From Lentzea atacamensis (GTDB taxonomy: Bacteria > Actinomycetota > Actinomycetes > Mycobacteriales > Pseudonocardiaceae): DNA of 64,000 nucleotides. The stretch is from positions 186,001 through 250,000 of the forward strand of contig NZ_QLTT01000004.1 of assembly GCF_003269295.1 (NCBI RefSeq), in the 5' to 3' direction. How positions within the stretch are numbered: position 1 is the stretch's first letter; the number at the start of each line of letters is the position of its first letter. The translations under genes and the position numbers were made by a program. Under the pieces are notes generated by a model. That model ran no database searches, was not told where the DNA came from, and was given only the letters and a program-made list of their open reading frames with translations. Of this stretch, positions 25,597-33,335 are shown piece by piece.

Positions 25597-26237
25597 GCCC
25601 AGAAGACAAGAGCACGGGCGACAAGCTCTCACTCGACCTGCTGGACAAGGTGACGGTCCGCAAGCGGGCGCGCATGGTGGCGATCGGTGGCCTGATGGTC
25701 GCTCTCGCCTTCGGCGCGATCGTGGGGTTCATCGGCGGTCGCTGGGCCGGCATCATCGCCGCGCTGATCGTGGTGCTGCCGGTCGTGCTGCTGGCGATGT
25801 CAGAGGCTCGCCGCACGGTGTGGCTGGAGGGCACGCGCGTCGACGTGCGTGCCTTCGGCACGCGGACCGTGGACCTGGCCACCGCGGACTCGCTGGACCT
25901 GCTGGTCACCGACCTGCGCGGTGCCAGGACCGTCGGCCTGTTCGTTCGTGGCAACAAGAAGGCGATCAACATCGCGCTGTCGATGTACTCGGGTGTCGGT
26001 GGCCGTGAGCTGGGCATCTACCAGCTGCGTCGGCTCGCGGACGCGCTGGCTGCCCGTGGTGACACGCCGGGGCTCGTGTTCTCGGAGCTGCTCGTGGCCC
26101 AGCTGCGGGCCGAGGCGCGCGGGCTGGCCGCCCCTGAGCGTCCGCTGTACCGGCTGGGCTCGCTGGCGCCTACCGGCCGGATGGCGCAGAAGCTCCATCC
26201 GGACGCGGTCTCGAAGTTCGTGACCTCGCTGGACTGA
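25593..26237 (+). CDS. Two-helix membrane protein, unknown function
   Basis: This 214-residue protein begins in the last codon of hisS, a four-base overlap. It has a charged cytoplasmic N-terminus, two adjacent hydrophobic helices (about residues 32-70), and a soluble C-terminal part with [19 protein letters not shown]. That part resembles bacterial PH-like membrane proteins, but I do not place it in a named family. Location after hisS is conserved in related actinobacteria as far as I recall; function unknown. The convergent spermidine-synthase-like gene ends seven bases away. Confidence 0.75.
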   Translation: MSPEDKSTGDKLSLDLLDKVTVRKRARMVAIGGLMVALAFGAIVGFIGGRWAGIIAALIVVLPVVLLAMSEARRTVWLEGTRVDVRAFGTRTVDLATADSLDLLVTDLRGARTVGLFVRGNKKAINIALSMYSGVGGRELGIYQLRRLADALAARGDTPGLVFSELLVAQLRAEARGLAAPERPLYRLGSLAPTGRMAQKLHPDAVSKFVTSLD

Positions 26238-26243
26238 GCTGGT

Positions 26244-27080
26244 CTAGGTGCCCCAGAGGCCGGAGGGCGGCGCGGGGGAGAGGATCGCGGTCTCGTCGGT
26301 GGTGACCGGCGCGCCACCGATGAACTTCGTCAGCCCCGTGCCGTGCTCGACCCGGCCTGGGAACGGATCTCCGGCCGTGGCCCGCGTCAGCTGCTGCATC
26401 GGCAGACCGGTGTGCGACGCGAGGATCACGAAGTTGCCGAACCTGCGTCCCCGGAACACACCCGGCTCGGCGAGCACGCAGACGTGTTCGAACACCGCGC
26501 GCACGGTCGCGCACTGGGCGCGGGCGAACTGCAGGCCGTTGCCGTCGCCGATGTTCGCCGCGTAGATCCCGTCCTCGACGAGCGCCGCGGACGCCTGCCG
26601 CACGTACTCGACCGAGGTCAGGTGCGCGGGCGTGCGGGCGCCGGCGAAGCAGTCGCTCACGATCAGGTCGAACGAGCCGGGGCGCGCCTTCACGAGCACG
26701 GCCCGCGCGTCACCGGTGGTGATCTTCACCCGCGGGGGCGGCGGGAGCTCGCGGCGGACGAACGCGATCAGCCCCGCGTCGATCTCGGCCACCTGCTGAG
26801 ACGCACGGGGCAGCAGGTTCGCCACGTAGCGCGCTAGCGTGAGAGCGCCACCGCCGAGGTGGAGAACACGCGAGGGTGCGGTGAGATCGACGATGTGACC
26901 CAGCCTGCGGACGTACTCGAACTCGAGATAGGTCGGGTCGTCCAGGTCCACATGCGACTGTGGGGTTCCGTTGACCCGCAACGTCCACGAGTTGCGTCCA
27001 CCCAGATCGGGGACCAGCTCTGCAACACCTGAGTCGATCGACTCGGTGATCGCCTCTGTGTCGGGCCGCTGTCTTCCCAC
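26244..27080 (-). CDS. Spermidine synthase-like SAM-dependent methyltransferase-fold protein
   Basis: This 278-residue protein has the spermidine-synthase Rossmann core: VLHLGGGALTLARYV (about residues 73-87, nucleotide loop), VAEIDAGLIAFVRREL (acidic residue that binds the cofactor ribose), GDARAVL, and DLIVSDCFAGARTPAHLTSVEY. The polyamine-binding gatekeeper residues of true SpeE (the DxTDP pattern) appear as SDCFAG, so polyamine synthesis is doubtful; the family is often annotated simply as fused-MFS or SpeE-like. GTG 27080 is the only plausible start. It is divergent from DUF1304, 45 bases apart. Confidence 0.85.
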   Translation of the reverse strand: MGRQRPDTEAITESIDSGVAELVPDLGGRNSWTLRVNGTPQSHVDLDDPTYLEFEYVRRLGHIVDLTAPSRVLHLGGGALTLARYVANLLPRASQQVAEIDAGLIAFVRRELPPPPRVKITTGDARAVLVKARPGSFDLIVSDCFAGARTPAHLTSVEYVRQASAALVEDGIYAANIGDGNGLQFARAQCATVRAVFEHVCVLAEPGVFRGRRFGNFVILASHTGLPMQQLTRATAGDPFPGRVEHGTGLTKFIGGAPVTTDETAILSPAPPSGLWGT

Positions 27081-27125
27081 TGCTCTATTGTCTCATCGGG
27101 CGTGTCAGTCCAGAGGAGGACCTAA

Positions 27126-27479
27126 GTGCAGGTTATCGCCAACATCTTGCTCGCCCTCGTGGCGTTGATTCACCTCTACATCGTGGTGCTGGAGATGTTC
27201 CTCTGGACGACTCCGCGCGGGCAGAAGGCGTTCAACCTCACGCCGGAGTTCGCCGAGCAGACCAAGACTCTCGCCGCGAACCAGGGCCTCTACAACGGCT
27301 TCCTCGCCGCCGGTCTGATCTACGCCCTGGTCCGTCAGGACTTCGGCGCTTCGGTGCTCTTCTCGGTGTTCGTGATCGTCGCCGGCGTCTACGGCACGTT
27401 CACGGCGAGCCGGAAGATCTTCTTCGTGCAGGTGGTGCCTGGCGCTCTGGCGCTGCTCTTCGTGCTGCTGGCCGGGTAG
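27126..27479 (+). CDS. DUF1304 membrane protein
   Basis: This 117-residue protein has four hydrophobic helices with the DUF1304 features: ALIHLYIVVLEMFLW at the N-terminus, NQGLYNGFLAAGL in the middle and GVYGTFTASRKIFFVQVVPGALAL at the end (near residues 88-111). The GTG start follows GAGGAGGACCTAA. Its function is not known. Its last 80 bases overlap, in antisense, the Arg/Ala/Pro-rich C-terminal tail of the YibE/F gene. Confidence 0.9.
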   Translation: MQVIANILLALVALIHLYIVVLEMFLWTTPRGQKAFNLTPEFAEQTKTLAANQGLYNGFLAAGLIYALVRQDFGASVLFSVFVIVAGVYGTFTASRKIFFVQVVPGALALLFVLLAG

Positions 27480-28791
27480 CGGGTCGTTCCCACGGTCCCT
27501 TGTCGGGGTCGTAGCCGATGTAGAGGTCGCCCTCGATCCTCGAGCGCCGCGGCGGTTCGGGCTTCGCACGCTTCACGGTCTTGGTCTCGGGCTCCGGCTC
27601 GGGCTCCGGGGGTTCTGCGACGGGGGTGACCTCCTGGCGCACGGCGACGAGCGCGGCCAGTGCGGTCGTGACCGGGATCGCCGCGACCAGGCCGATGCTG
27701 CCGACCAGCGTGCGCACGATCTCCTGCGCGATCTGCTGCGCGGTCAGGATCTCGCCCATCGACCGTCCGGCCAGCGAGATCGCCAGCAGCAACGGCAGCG
27801 CGGCACCCGCATAAGCCATCACGAGGGTGTTCACCACGGAGGACATGTGGTCGCGCCCGATCCGCGACCCGGCCGCGAACAGCTCGCGCCACGTCAGCTT
27901 GTCGTTGGCGCGCCGCAGCTCCCACACCGCGCTGGTCTGCGTGACGGTGACGTCGTCGAGCACACCCAGCGCGCCGATGAGCGTGCCCGCGAGCAACAGC
28001 CCGCGCGTGTCGATGTCGGTGCCGAGCACCGTGACGAGGTTGATCGTGTCCTCGTCGAGCCCGGTCAGCGATGCCACCGCGGAGAACAGCGCGCCCAGCA
28101 CGCCGATCAGCGCGAGGCTGACCAGCGTTCCCAGCACCGCCGTCGAGGTTCTGGCGGACACGCCGTGCGTCAGGTACAGCACCACGAACATGATCAGTCC
28201 GGCGCCGACCACCGCCACCATCAGCGGGTTCTCGCCCGCCAGGATCGACGGCATGATGAACAGCACCAGCACCACGAAACTCAGCAGCAACGCGCCCAGT
28301 GCCGCGAGGCCCTGCCATCGTCCGAGCAGGAGCACGGCCGCCGCGAAGAGCACCGCGAGCACGACGAGCGACCAGCCGCGCTGGAAGTCGACGATCTGGT
28401 ACGACTCCGCGGCCTGCGGCTGACTGCCCGAATAGGACAGCACCACCTCGTCGCCGACCTGGAAGCGCGGTGCTCCCGGCCCGCGCACGCTCGGGATCGT
28501 GATGCTCTGCCCGTTCGCGTCGCCGTCGGTCATCCGCACGGTCACCGCGACGCACTTGTCGCCGCAGTTCTCCTGCACGCCGGTGACGACCGCAGTGACC
28601 GGCTTCTGGTGCAACCCGACGTCCGCGCCGGTCTTCTGCTCGTGCCCGAACGGGTACAGCAGCACCGCGCCGACGATCGTGGCCAGTGCCAACGGCACCA
28701 GCAGCCACATCAGCAACGTGCGCACACGCTGCGACGCCGGTTCCTGCTCCAGCGCGTGGCTATGCCCGTGACCGTGACCCACGCGTGACAT
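27400..28791 (-). CDS. YibE/F family membrane protein
   Basis: This 463-residue protein has a His-rich N-terminus (GHGHGHSHA, residues 6-14), one helix, an extracytoplasmic beta-rich domain (about 55-130), and about seven further helices with TLIGALGVLDDVTVTQTSAVWEL (near residues 290-312), the YibE/F signature. The family is a putative transporter of unknown substrate. The last 25 or so residues are Arg/Ala/Pro-rich and lie antisense to DUF1304, which suggests loss of an earlier stop codon. The ATG follows GAGGCAGG and overlaps the end of nadR by 32 bases, placing it in the pnuC-nadR transcript. Confidence 0.88.
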   Translation of the reverse strand: MSRVGHGHGHSHALEQEPASQRVRTLLMWLLVPLALATIVGAVLLYPFGHEQKTGADVGLHQKPVTAVVTGVQENCGDKCVAVTVRMTDGDANGQSITIPSVRGPGAPRFQVGDEVVLSYSGSQPQAAESYQIVDFQRGWSLVVLAVLFAAAVLLLGRWQGLAALGALLLSFVVLVLFIMPSILAGENPLMVAVVGAGLIMFVVLYLTHGVSARTSTAVLGTLVSLALIGVLGALFSAVASLTGLDEDTINLVTVLGTDIDTRGLLLAGTLIGALGVLDDVTVTQTSAVWELRRANDKLTWRELFAAGSRIGRDHMSSVVNTLVMAYAGAALPLLLAISLAGRSMGEILTAQQIAQEIVRTLVGSIGLVAAIPVTTALAALVAVRQEVTPVAEPPEPEPEPETKTVKRAKPEPPRRSRIEGDLYIGYDPDKGPWERPATRPAARRAAPERQAPPARRRSSGSP

Positions 28792-29821
28792 CCTGCCTCA
28801 TGAGGTGTTCGACGGCTGTGACGGCCTTGGCGAACCTGTCCTCGGTGAGCTTCAGCCACGGCACGCCGCGTGCGGTCAGCTCGCGTTCGAACAGACCTGT
28901 CATCCACTCCCGCAGGTGCTCGCCGTCACGCCAGCCGTCCTGTTCGAACGGAACGCCGGCGTGGTCGGTCAGCAGGTAGAGGTCCGGTGCCGTGCCGAGG
29001 AAGAGGTTTGGGCGGAAACCGAGGTAGCGCTCTCCCCAGACCGTCGCGGCGAACGCGTCGTTGTCCGCGATGACCAGCGGCGCGGTGTTGGACTGAATGC
29101 GGCGTTCCTGTTCGCGTGCCACGTCCTCGAAGTCGCCGAGGGTCCACACCAGACCGTCCACAGTGGCGTTCGGGTCGAACGCTCGTGCCGCCGCGAGCTT
29201 GTGCTCGGTGTGTTCGCGGCCGTACTCGGGGATCCAGGGTGCCCCGAAGTGGTTCGCGAGCTGTGTGGACAGTGTCGTCGTGCCGGTGCTCTCGGCGCCG
29301 ACGACCACGACCTTCCACCCGAGCCCGCGCTGCGTGGCGGGTGCGAGGTGGTGCCAGTTCGCGACGGGGTCGGTCCGCACCGCCGTTCCGGAGACCGGGT
29401 GCGTGACGCGGTCGAGGTCGACGAGCACGTGCTGCGCGCCCAGCCGCCGCGCCAGCTCGTCGCCGTACTTCTCGCTGGAGAACACGACGTCGACGCCTGC
29501 CTTGCCCGGCTCGCCGTCCGCGATCGCGCGCCGGGCCAGCACCGCCTTGGTGAGCTCGGTGTGCAGGCTCCAGACCTCGTCGGAGTCGAAGTCCATCGGG
29601 TGGTCGTCGAGGTCGCCGATGATCCGCACGCCGGGGGTGGCCGCGTGGGTCTCGGTCAGCCAGCGCACCCGGTGTTCGAGGGGGATCTTCTCCGCGGAGG
29701 CCGCGAGGACCGTGACGGTCGTGCGTTCGCTGCGCGCGGCCGCCGTCTCGATCAGGTGGTGGTGCCCGTTGTGCGGTGGGTAGAACTTGCCGAGCACCAG
29801 CGCGTGGCCGAACTCCTTCAT
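28760..29821 (-). CDS. nadR: NadR-type NMN adenylyltransferase/ribosylnicotinamide kinase
   Basis: This 353-residue protein has an N-terminal nucleotidyltransferase domain with GKFYPPHNGHHHLIETA (residues 11-27, including the HxGH motif) and SSEKYG (about 115). A C-terminal P-loop kinase domain starts VVVVGAESTGTTTLSTQLA. In that P-loop the usual Walker A lysine is replaced by threonine (GAESTGTTT rather than GxxxxGKT). There is no N-terminal HTH repressor domain as in enteric NadR. It would phosphorylate nicotinamide riboside and convert NMN to NAD. The ATG overlaps the pnuC stop by four bases, coupling uptake to salvage. An SOS box lies upstream of pnuC. Confidence 0.9.
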   Translation of the reverse strand: MKEFGHALVLGKFYPPHNGHHHLIETAAARSERTTVTVLAASAEKIPLEHRVRWLTETHAATPGVRIIGDLDDHPMDFDSDEVWSLHTELTKAVLARRAIADGEPGKAGVDVVFSSEKYGDELARRLGAQHVLVDLDRVTHPVSGTAVRTDPVANWHHLAPATQRGLGWKVVVVGAESTGTTTLSTQLANHFGAPWIPEYGREHTEHKLAAARAFDPNATVDGLVWTLGDFEDVAREQERRIQSNTAPLVIADNDAFAATVWGERYLGFRPNLFLGTAPDLYLLTDHAGVPFEQDGWRDGEHLREWMTGLFERELTARGVPWLKLTEDRFAKAVTAVEHLMRQDVTRGSRSRA

Positions 29822-30378
29822 ACGCGCACCACGTCCTTGGTCCAGCTGCGCAGCCCGATCACGCACAGCACCATGAACCCCACGTACAACACTGCTGTCA
29901 GATACAGCTCCTTGTACGCGTAGAGCGGCACGTAGATCACGTCCGCGGCGATCCACAGCCACCAGCACTCGACCTTCTTGCGGGCCTGCCCCCACGTCGC
30001 GAGCAGTGACAACACCGTCGTGATCGCGTCCCAGAAGGGCACGGTCGACTCGGTGAAGGTGATGAGGATCCAGTGCAGCAAAGCGGTTCCGAGCACGCCG
30101 GCGACCGCGAGCCAGATCCACTGCTGCGTCGTCGTGCGGCTGACGTGCAGCGTGCTGTGCTGCTCGCCGCCGCGCAGCCACGCCCACCAGCCGTAGAGCG
30201 CGAGCGCGATGTAGACGAGCTGCAGCCCGGAGTCCGCGTACAGCCCGGCGCCCCAGAACAGCACGAGGAACGCGATGTTGTTGGCGATCCCGATGGGCCA
30301 GTTCCACGGGTTCTGGCGGGCGACCAGCCACACGCACAGTGCGCCGGTGATGAAGCCTGCTACCTCAACGGGTGACAC
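29818..30378 (-). CDS. pnuC: Nicotinamide riboside transporter PnuC
   Basis: This 186-residue membrane protein has about seven helices and the PnuC features NPWNWPIGIANNIAFLVLFW (residues 24-43), LYGWWAW (about 62) and KKVECWWLWIAADVIYVPLYAYK (about 133-155), the Trp-rich substrate-binding helices. It moves nicotinamide riboside into the cell by facilitated diffusion, with NadR trapping it by phosphorylation. GTG 30378 follows AAGGAG. It leads the operon pnuC-nadR-yibE/F. A perfect SOS box lies 21-36 bases upstream, shared with the divergent radical SAM gene. Confidence 0.94.
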   Translation of the reverse strand: MSPVEVAGFITGALCVWLVARQNPWNWPIGIANNIAFLVLFWGAGLYADSGLQLVYIALALYGWWAWLRGGEQHSTLHVSRTTTQQWIWLAVAGVLGTALLHWILITFTESTVPFWDAITTVLSLLATWGQARKKVECWWLWIAADVIYVPLYAYKELYLTAVLYVGFMVLCVIGLRSWTKDVVRV

Positions 30379-30398
30379 GTACGCTCCTTGACCGCTGT

Positions 30399-30414
30399 TC
30401 GAACATGTGTTCGA
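30399..30414. promoter_or_regulatory. Consensus LexA/SOS box between pnuC and the radical SAM gene
   Basis: TCGAACATGTGTTCGA is an exact match to TCGAAC-N4-GTTCGA. The symmetry extends one base each way (TTCGAACA and TGTTCGAA). It lies 10 bases before the radical SAM GTG (30424) and 21 bases upstream of the pnuC GTG (30378), so LexA could repress both. Rv2578c of M. tuberculosis, the homologue, is remembered as an SOS-regulon member. Confidence 0.92.
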
Positions 30415-30423
30415 ATCGAGGGT

Positions 30424-32400
30424 GTGCGATGGGACGGACAGAAACTCGAGGCAGAGCCGCAGCAGGCACTACCGGGGCTACCGGGACTGGTGCGCAGCGT
30501 ACGAACTCCTGAGTTCGCGGACGTGGTGTTCCACGAGGTCCGCGCCAAATCCGTGCTCAACGGAGTACCGGGGTCGTCGCTGCCCTTCTCGTGGACGGTG
30601 AACCCGTATCGGGGCTGCTCACACGCCTGCACCTACTGCCTGGCCGGTGACACCCCGATCCTCATGGCCGACGGGCGAACCAAGCCGTTGTCGTCGTTGC
30701 GGACCGGCGACCAGATCTACGGCACCGAGCTCGTCGGCAACTACCGGCGCTACAAGCTCACGACGGTTCTCGCGCACTGGGAGACGCGCAAGACCGCCTA
30801 CCGGTTGACGCTGGAGGACGGGACCTCGCTGGTCGCCTCCGGTGACCACCGCTTCCTGACCGACCGCGGCTGGAAGCACGTGACCGGCGAAACCGCCGGC
30901 ACGGGCCGCCGCCCGCACCTCACGACCGGCAACAAGCTGATGGGCACGGGGGCTTTCGTCGAGCAGCCGACCGTGACCGACGACTACCGCCGCGGCTACC
31001 TGCGCGGCATGGTCGATGACGAGAACGAGTTCCGGATTCCGCTGGCCGACATAGAGGCCATGGACCGCACGCGGGAGTATCTCGACTACTTCGGTGTGCG
31101 AGAAGGGAGGGGATTTCTGCACCAAGTGCGCGAGCTCGCGCACTGGCAGATAGCCCCGAACCCGGACTGGCTCAAGGGATTCCTGGCCGGTGCCTTCGAC
31201 TACCTCGGGACCTGCTCGCGCAGCATCCTGCGCATGTCGACGCGCAACGCCACCGTCGTCGAAGCGATCTCCTTGGCACTCAAGCACTTCCACTTCGACT
31301 TCGCGATCGAGGAACTGCGCCGCCGTCGTGGCGTGCGGGTCGTGCGTCTGCGCGGCGGGCTGCGGGAGAACCTGCGCTTCTTCCACACCGTCGACCCGGC
31401 GATCACGCGCAAGCGCGACATCGACGGCGTGGCGATCAAGTCGCAGCAGCCGCTCGGCGTCGTCTCCGTGGAGCCGCTTGAGGAAATGACGCTGTTCGAC
31501 ATCACGACGGGCACCGGTGACTTCATCGCGAACGGCGTGGTGTCGCACAACTGTTTCGCGCGCAAGACGCATTCGTACCTGGATCTCGACACCGGCCGCG
31601 ACTTCGACAGCCAGCTCATCGTCAAGGTCAACGCGGGGGAGGTGCTGTCGCGTCAGCTGCGTTCCAAGCGCTGGAAGCAGGAACACGTGGCGCTCGGCAC
31701 CAACACCGACCCGTACCAGCGGGCGGAGGGGCGGTACGCCTTGATGCCAGGGATCATCGAGGCCCTGACCGCCTCTCGTACCCCGTTCTCGATCCTGACG
31801 AAGGGCACGCTGCTGGCCCGCGACCTGCCGCTGCTGTCCGCGGCGGCGCAGGTCGTGCCGGTCGGGATCGCGGTGTCGCTCGCGTTGATGGACCGCGACC
31901 TGCACAAGTCGCTGGAGCCGGGAACTCCGACGCCCGCGGCTCGGCTGGACCTGGTGCGGAAGGTGCGGGAAGCCGGCTTGCCGTGCGGTGTCTTCGTGGC
32001 GCCCGTGCTGCCCGAGCTGACGGATTCCGTTGAGCAGCTCGACTTTCTGCTGGAGCAGATCGCGGACGCCGGAGCCACCGGGGTGACGGTGCTGCCGTTG
32101 CACCTGCGGCCGGGTGCTCGGGAGTGGTTCGCGGCGTGGCTTCGCCGCGAGCACCCGGATCTCGTCGAGACGTACCGGTATCTGTACGGATCTGGGTCCT
32201 ATGTGGACAAGCGGTACCGCGCCCGGCTGACGGCGCGCGTCGTTCCGCTGATCGAGAAGCACGGCCTGGCGCCGCGCGGCCGTTCCACCGACGCCGTCAC
32301 CGGTGTGCCCGGTGACGACGACGGCGTGTGGCCCGACGGCAGCCTGCCGTCCGGTGTGCCGGCTCAGCGGGTGGACCAGGAACAGCTCACCCTGCTGTGA
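30424..32400 (+). CDS. Intein-containing Rv2578c-family radical SAM protein
   Basis: This 658-residue precursor splices to about 353 residues. The extein is a radical SAM protein of the spore-photolyase-like Rv2578c family: MRWDGQKLE at the start, then CSHACTY|CFARKTHSYLD. The CX3CX2C cluster motif is split by an intein immediately before its third cysteine (residues 72-376 are intein). Without splicing no [4Fe-4S] cluster can form. Downstream, ALGTNTDPYQRAE and GTLLARDLPLL are family features. Start GTG 30424 matches homologues; the TTG at 30388 would read through the SOS box. The LexA site suggests a DNA-repair or damage-response role, as inferred for the mycobacterial homologue. Confidence 0.93.
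   Translation: MRWDGQKLEAEPQQALPGLPGLVRSVRTPEFADVVFHEVRAKSVLNGVPGSSLPFSWTVNPYRGCSHACTYCLAGDTPILMADGRTKPLSSLRTGDQIYGTELVGNYRRYKLTTVLAHWETRKTAYRLTLEDGTSLVASGDHRFLTDRGWKHVTGETAGTGRRPHLTTGNKLMGTGAFVEQPTVTDDYRRGYLRGMVDDENEFRIPLADIEAMDRTREYLDYFGVREGRGFLHQVRELAHWQIAPNPDWLKGFLAGAFDYLGTCSRSILRMSTRNATVVEAISLALKHFHFDFAIEELRRRRGVRVVRLRGGLRENLRFFHTVDPAITRKRDIDGVAIKSQQPLGVVSVEPLEEMTLFDITTGTGDFIANGVVSHNCFARKTHSYLDLDTGRDFDSQLIVKVNAGEVLSRQLRSKRWKQEHVALGTNTDPYQRAEGRYALMPGIIEALTASRTPFSILTKGTLLARDLPLLSAAAQVVPVGIAVSLALMDRDLHKSLEPGTPTPAARLDLVRKVREAGLPCGVFVAPVLPELTDSVEQLDFLLEQIADAGATGVTVLPLHLRPGAREWFAAWLRREHPDLVETYRYLYGSGSYVDKRYRARLTARVVPLIEKHGLAPRGRSTDAVTGVPGDDDGVWPDGSLPSGVPAQRVDQEQLTLL
30637..31551 (+). mobile_element. 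Intein (305 residues) with a degenerate LAGLIDADG endonuclease region
   Basis: The intein runs from Cys (CLAGDTPIL, block A) to the terminal GVVSHN before the +1 Cys of the extein. Block B is SGDHRFLT (a TxxH-type motif with Ser), and block F is LFDITTGTGDFIANG. Between them are two LAGLIDADG-like helices: GYLRGMVDDEN, which appears to have lost sequence right after the helix, and FLAGAFDYLGT, which keeps the Asp. The splicing residues Cys1, His-Asn at the end and Cys+1 are all present, so splicing should work, while homing activity looks weakened or lost. Confidence 0.92.
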
Positions 32401-32914
32401 TTTCTTCCAGCTCAGGCTGGGAGAAGTGGAGGACTTCGTAGACACCCTCTTCCCCGGGGTGTTCCTCCCACAGTTCGAAGCGCACGACTTCCCACGTGCG
32501 CGGATCCACGCCGACGGCCGCGGAGTGCAGGCCGGGCATCTTGTCCAGCCTGATCTCCTTCACGACGTCGATCGGGTTCGCCTCCGGTGCGAGCCTCGTG
32601 ATGGTGCGTGTCGCGTAGTTCGCTTTCGCGGCGTCCCCCTTGAGGAACGCGACCCCCGGCCAGTGCTGGACCACGGGCCTGCCGAAGTCCGCGAGAATCC
32701 CCTGGAAGCCGCCGCCGCGGTAGAGGAAGTTCGCCATGCCGGCCGAGGTGTTCCACACGTAGAACGGCGCGTACTGGGTACCGCGGATCAGGTACGCCTT
32801 GAAGCCGAGCCCTGCGAAGTCGTCCAGCGCATGACCCCGCGTGCGGACACGCTCGCGGATGATCCCCATGTCGTAGTTCGACGGCAGGGCGATCTCGTAC
32901 TGCATAGCGATCAT
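32387..32914 (-). CDS. DUF4865 family protein
   Basis: This 175-residue protein starts MIAMQYEIALPSNYDMGIIRERV, the typical DUF4865 N-terminus. It continues with GLGFKAYLIRG, YAPFYVWNTSAGMANFLYRGGGF (near residues 50-72) and RPVVQHWPGVAF. It is a small ferredoxin-like or dimeric alpha/beta-barrel-type protein without an established function, often seen near monooxygenases or regulators. ATG 32914 agrees with homologues; 32905 is the alternative. Its end overlaps the radical SAM gene by 14 bases. A SnoaL-like gene precedes it on the same strand, 13 bases away, likely in one transcript. Confidence 0.87.
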   Translation of the reverse strand: MIAMQYEIALPSNYDMGIIRERVRTRGHALDDFAGLGFKAYLIRGTQYAPFYVWNTSAGMANFLYRGGGFQGILADFGRPVVQHWPGVAFLKGDAAKANYATRTITRLAPEANPIDVVKEIRLDKMPGLHSAAVGVDPRTWEVVRFELWEEHPGEEGVYEVLHFSQPELEEITAG

Positions 32915-32927
32915 GCTTCTGTTGTAC

Positions 32928-33287
32928 CTAGGCCCAGCCGCCCTGGACCATCGTCTGGAACTTCCACTCGTCGCCGACCTTCACGAGCAGGTCGCCGTAG
33001 CGCACGGTGTAGCCGTTGATCGTCCCGTCGGTGATCACGAAGACCAGGTTGTCGTTGATGAAGTGCGGCGTCCTGACCGACTCCATCTTCACTTCGCCGC
33101 CACCGCCCAGCTGCGCGCCCATCTCCTTGAGGAAGCGCTCCCGGTCCCACGACGTCGCCGAGCCGTCGGTGACCGTGTTGATCGGGAACAGCGCCATGTC
33201 GGCCATCTGCTCGACCTCGCCCTTGACCGCGAGCTCGTCCCATTTCGCGAACCACTGCATGACCTCGTCGTACGACATACCGTACAT
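32928..33287 (-). CDS. SnoaL/NTF2-like domain protein
   Basis: This 119-residue alpha+beta-barrel protein has the NTF2-like layout: an N-terminal helix (YDEVMQWFAKWDELAVKGE), a central DGSATSWDRERFLKEMG, and C-terminal strands FINDNLVFVITDGTINGYTVRYGDLLVKVGDEWKF (residues 76-110) ending QGGWA. It belongs with DUF4440/SnoaL-like proteins that act as small isomerases, dimer scaffolds or have no known activity. Starts at 33287 or 33278. Probably co-transcribed with the DUF4865 gene. Confidence 0.82.
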   Translation of the reverse strand: MYGMSYDEVMQWFAKWDELAVKGEVEQMADMALFPINTVTDGSATSWDRERFLKEMGAQLGGGGEVKMESVRTPHFINDNLVFVITDGTINGYTVRYGDLLVKVGDEWKFQTMVQGGWA

Positions 33288-33335
33288 TGTACGGATCAGC
33301 GCACGGTTCGTCGAGGCGGTTTTTCTTGTTGGTGG

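Noticed and set aside
30388..30423. Upstream TTG start for the radical SAM gene
   Set aside because: It would translate through the SOS box; homologues start at the GTG 30424 equivalent.
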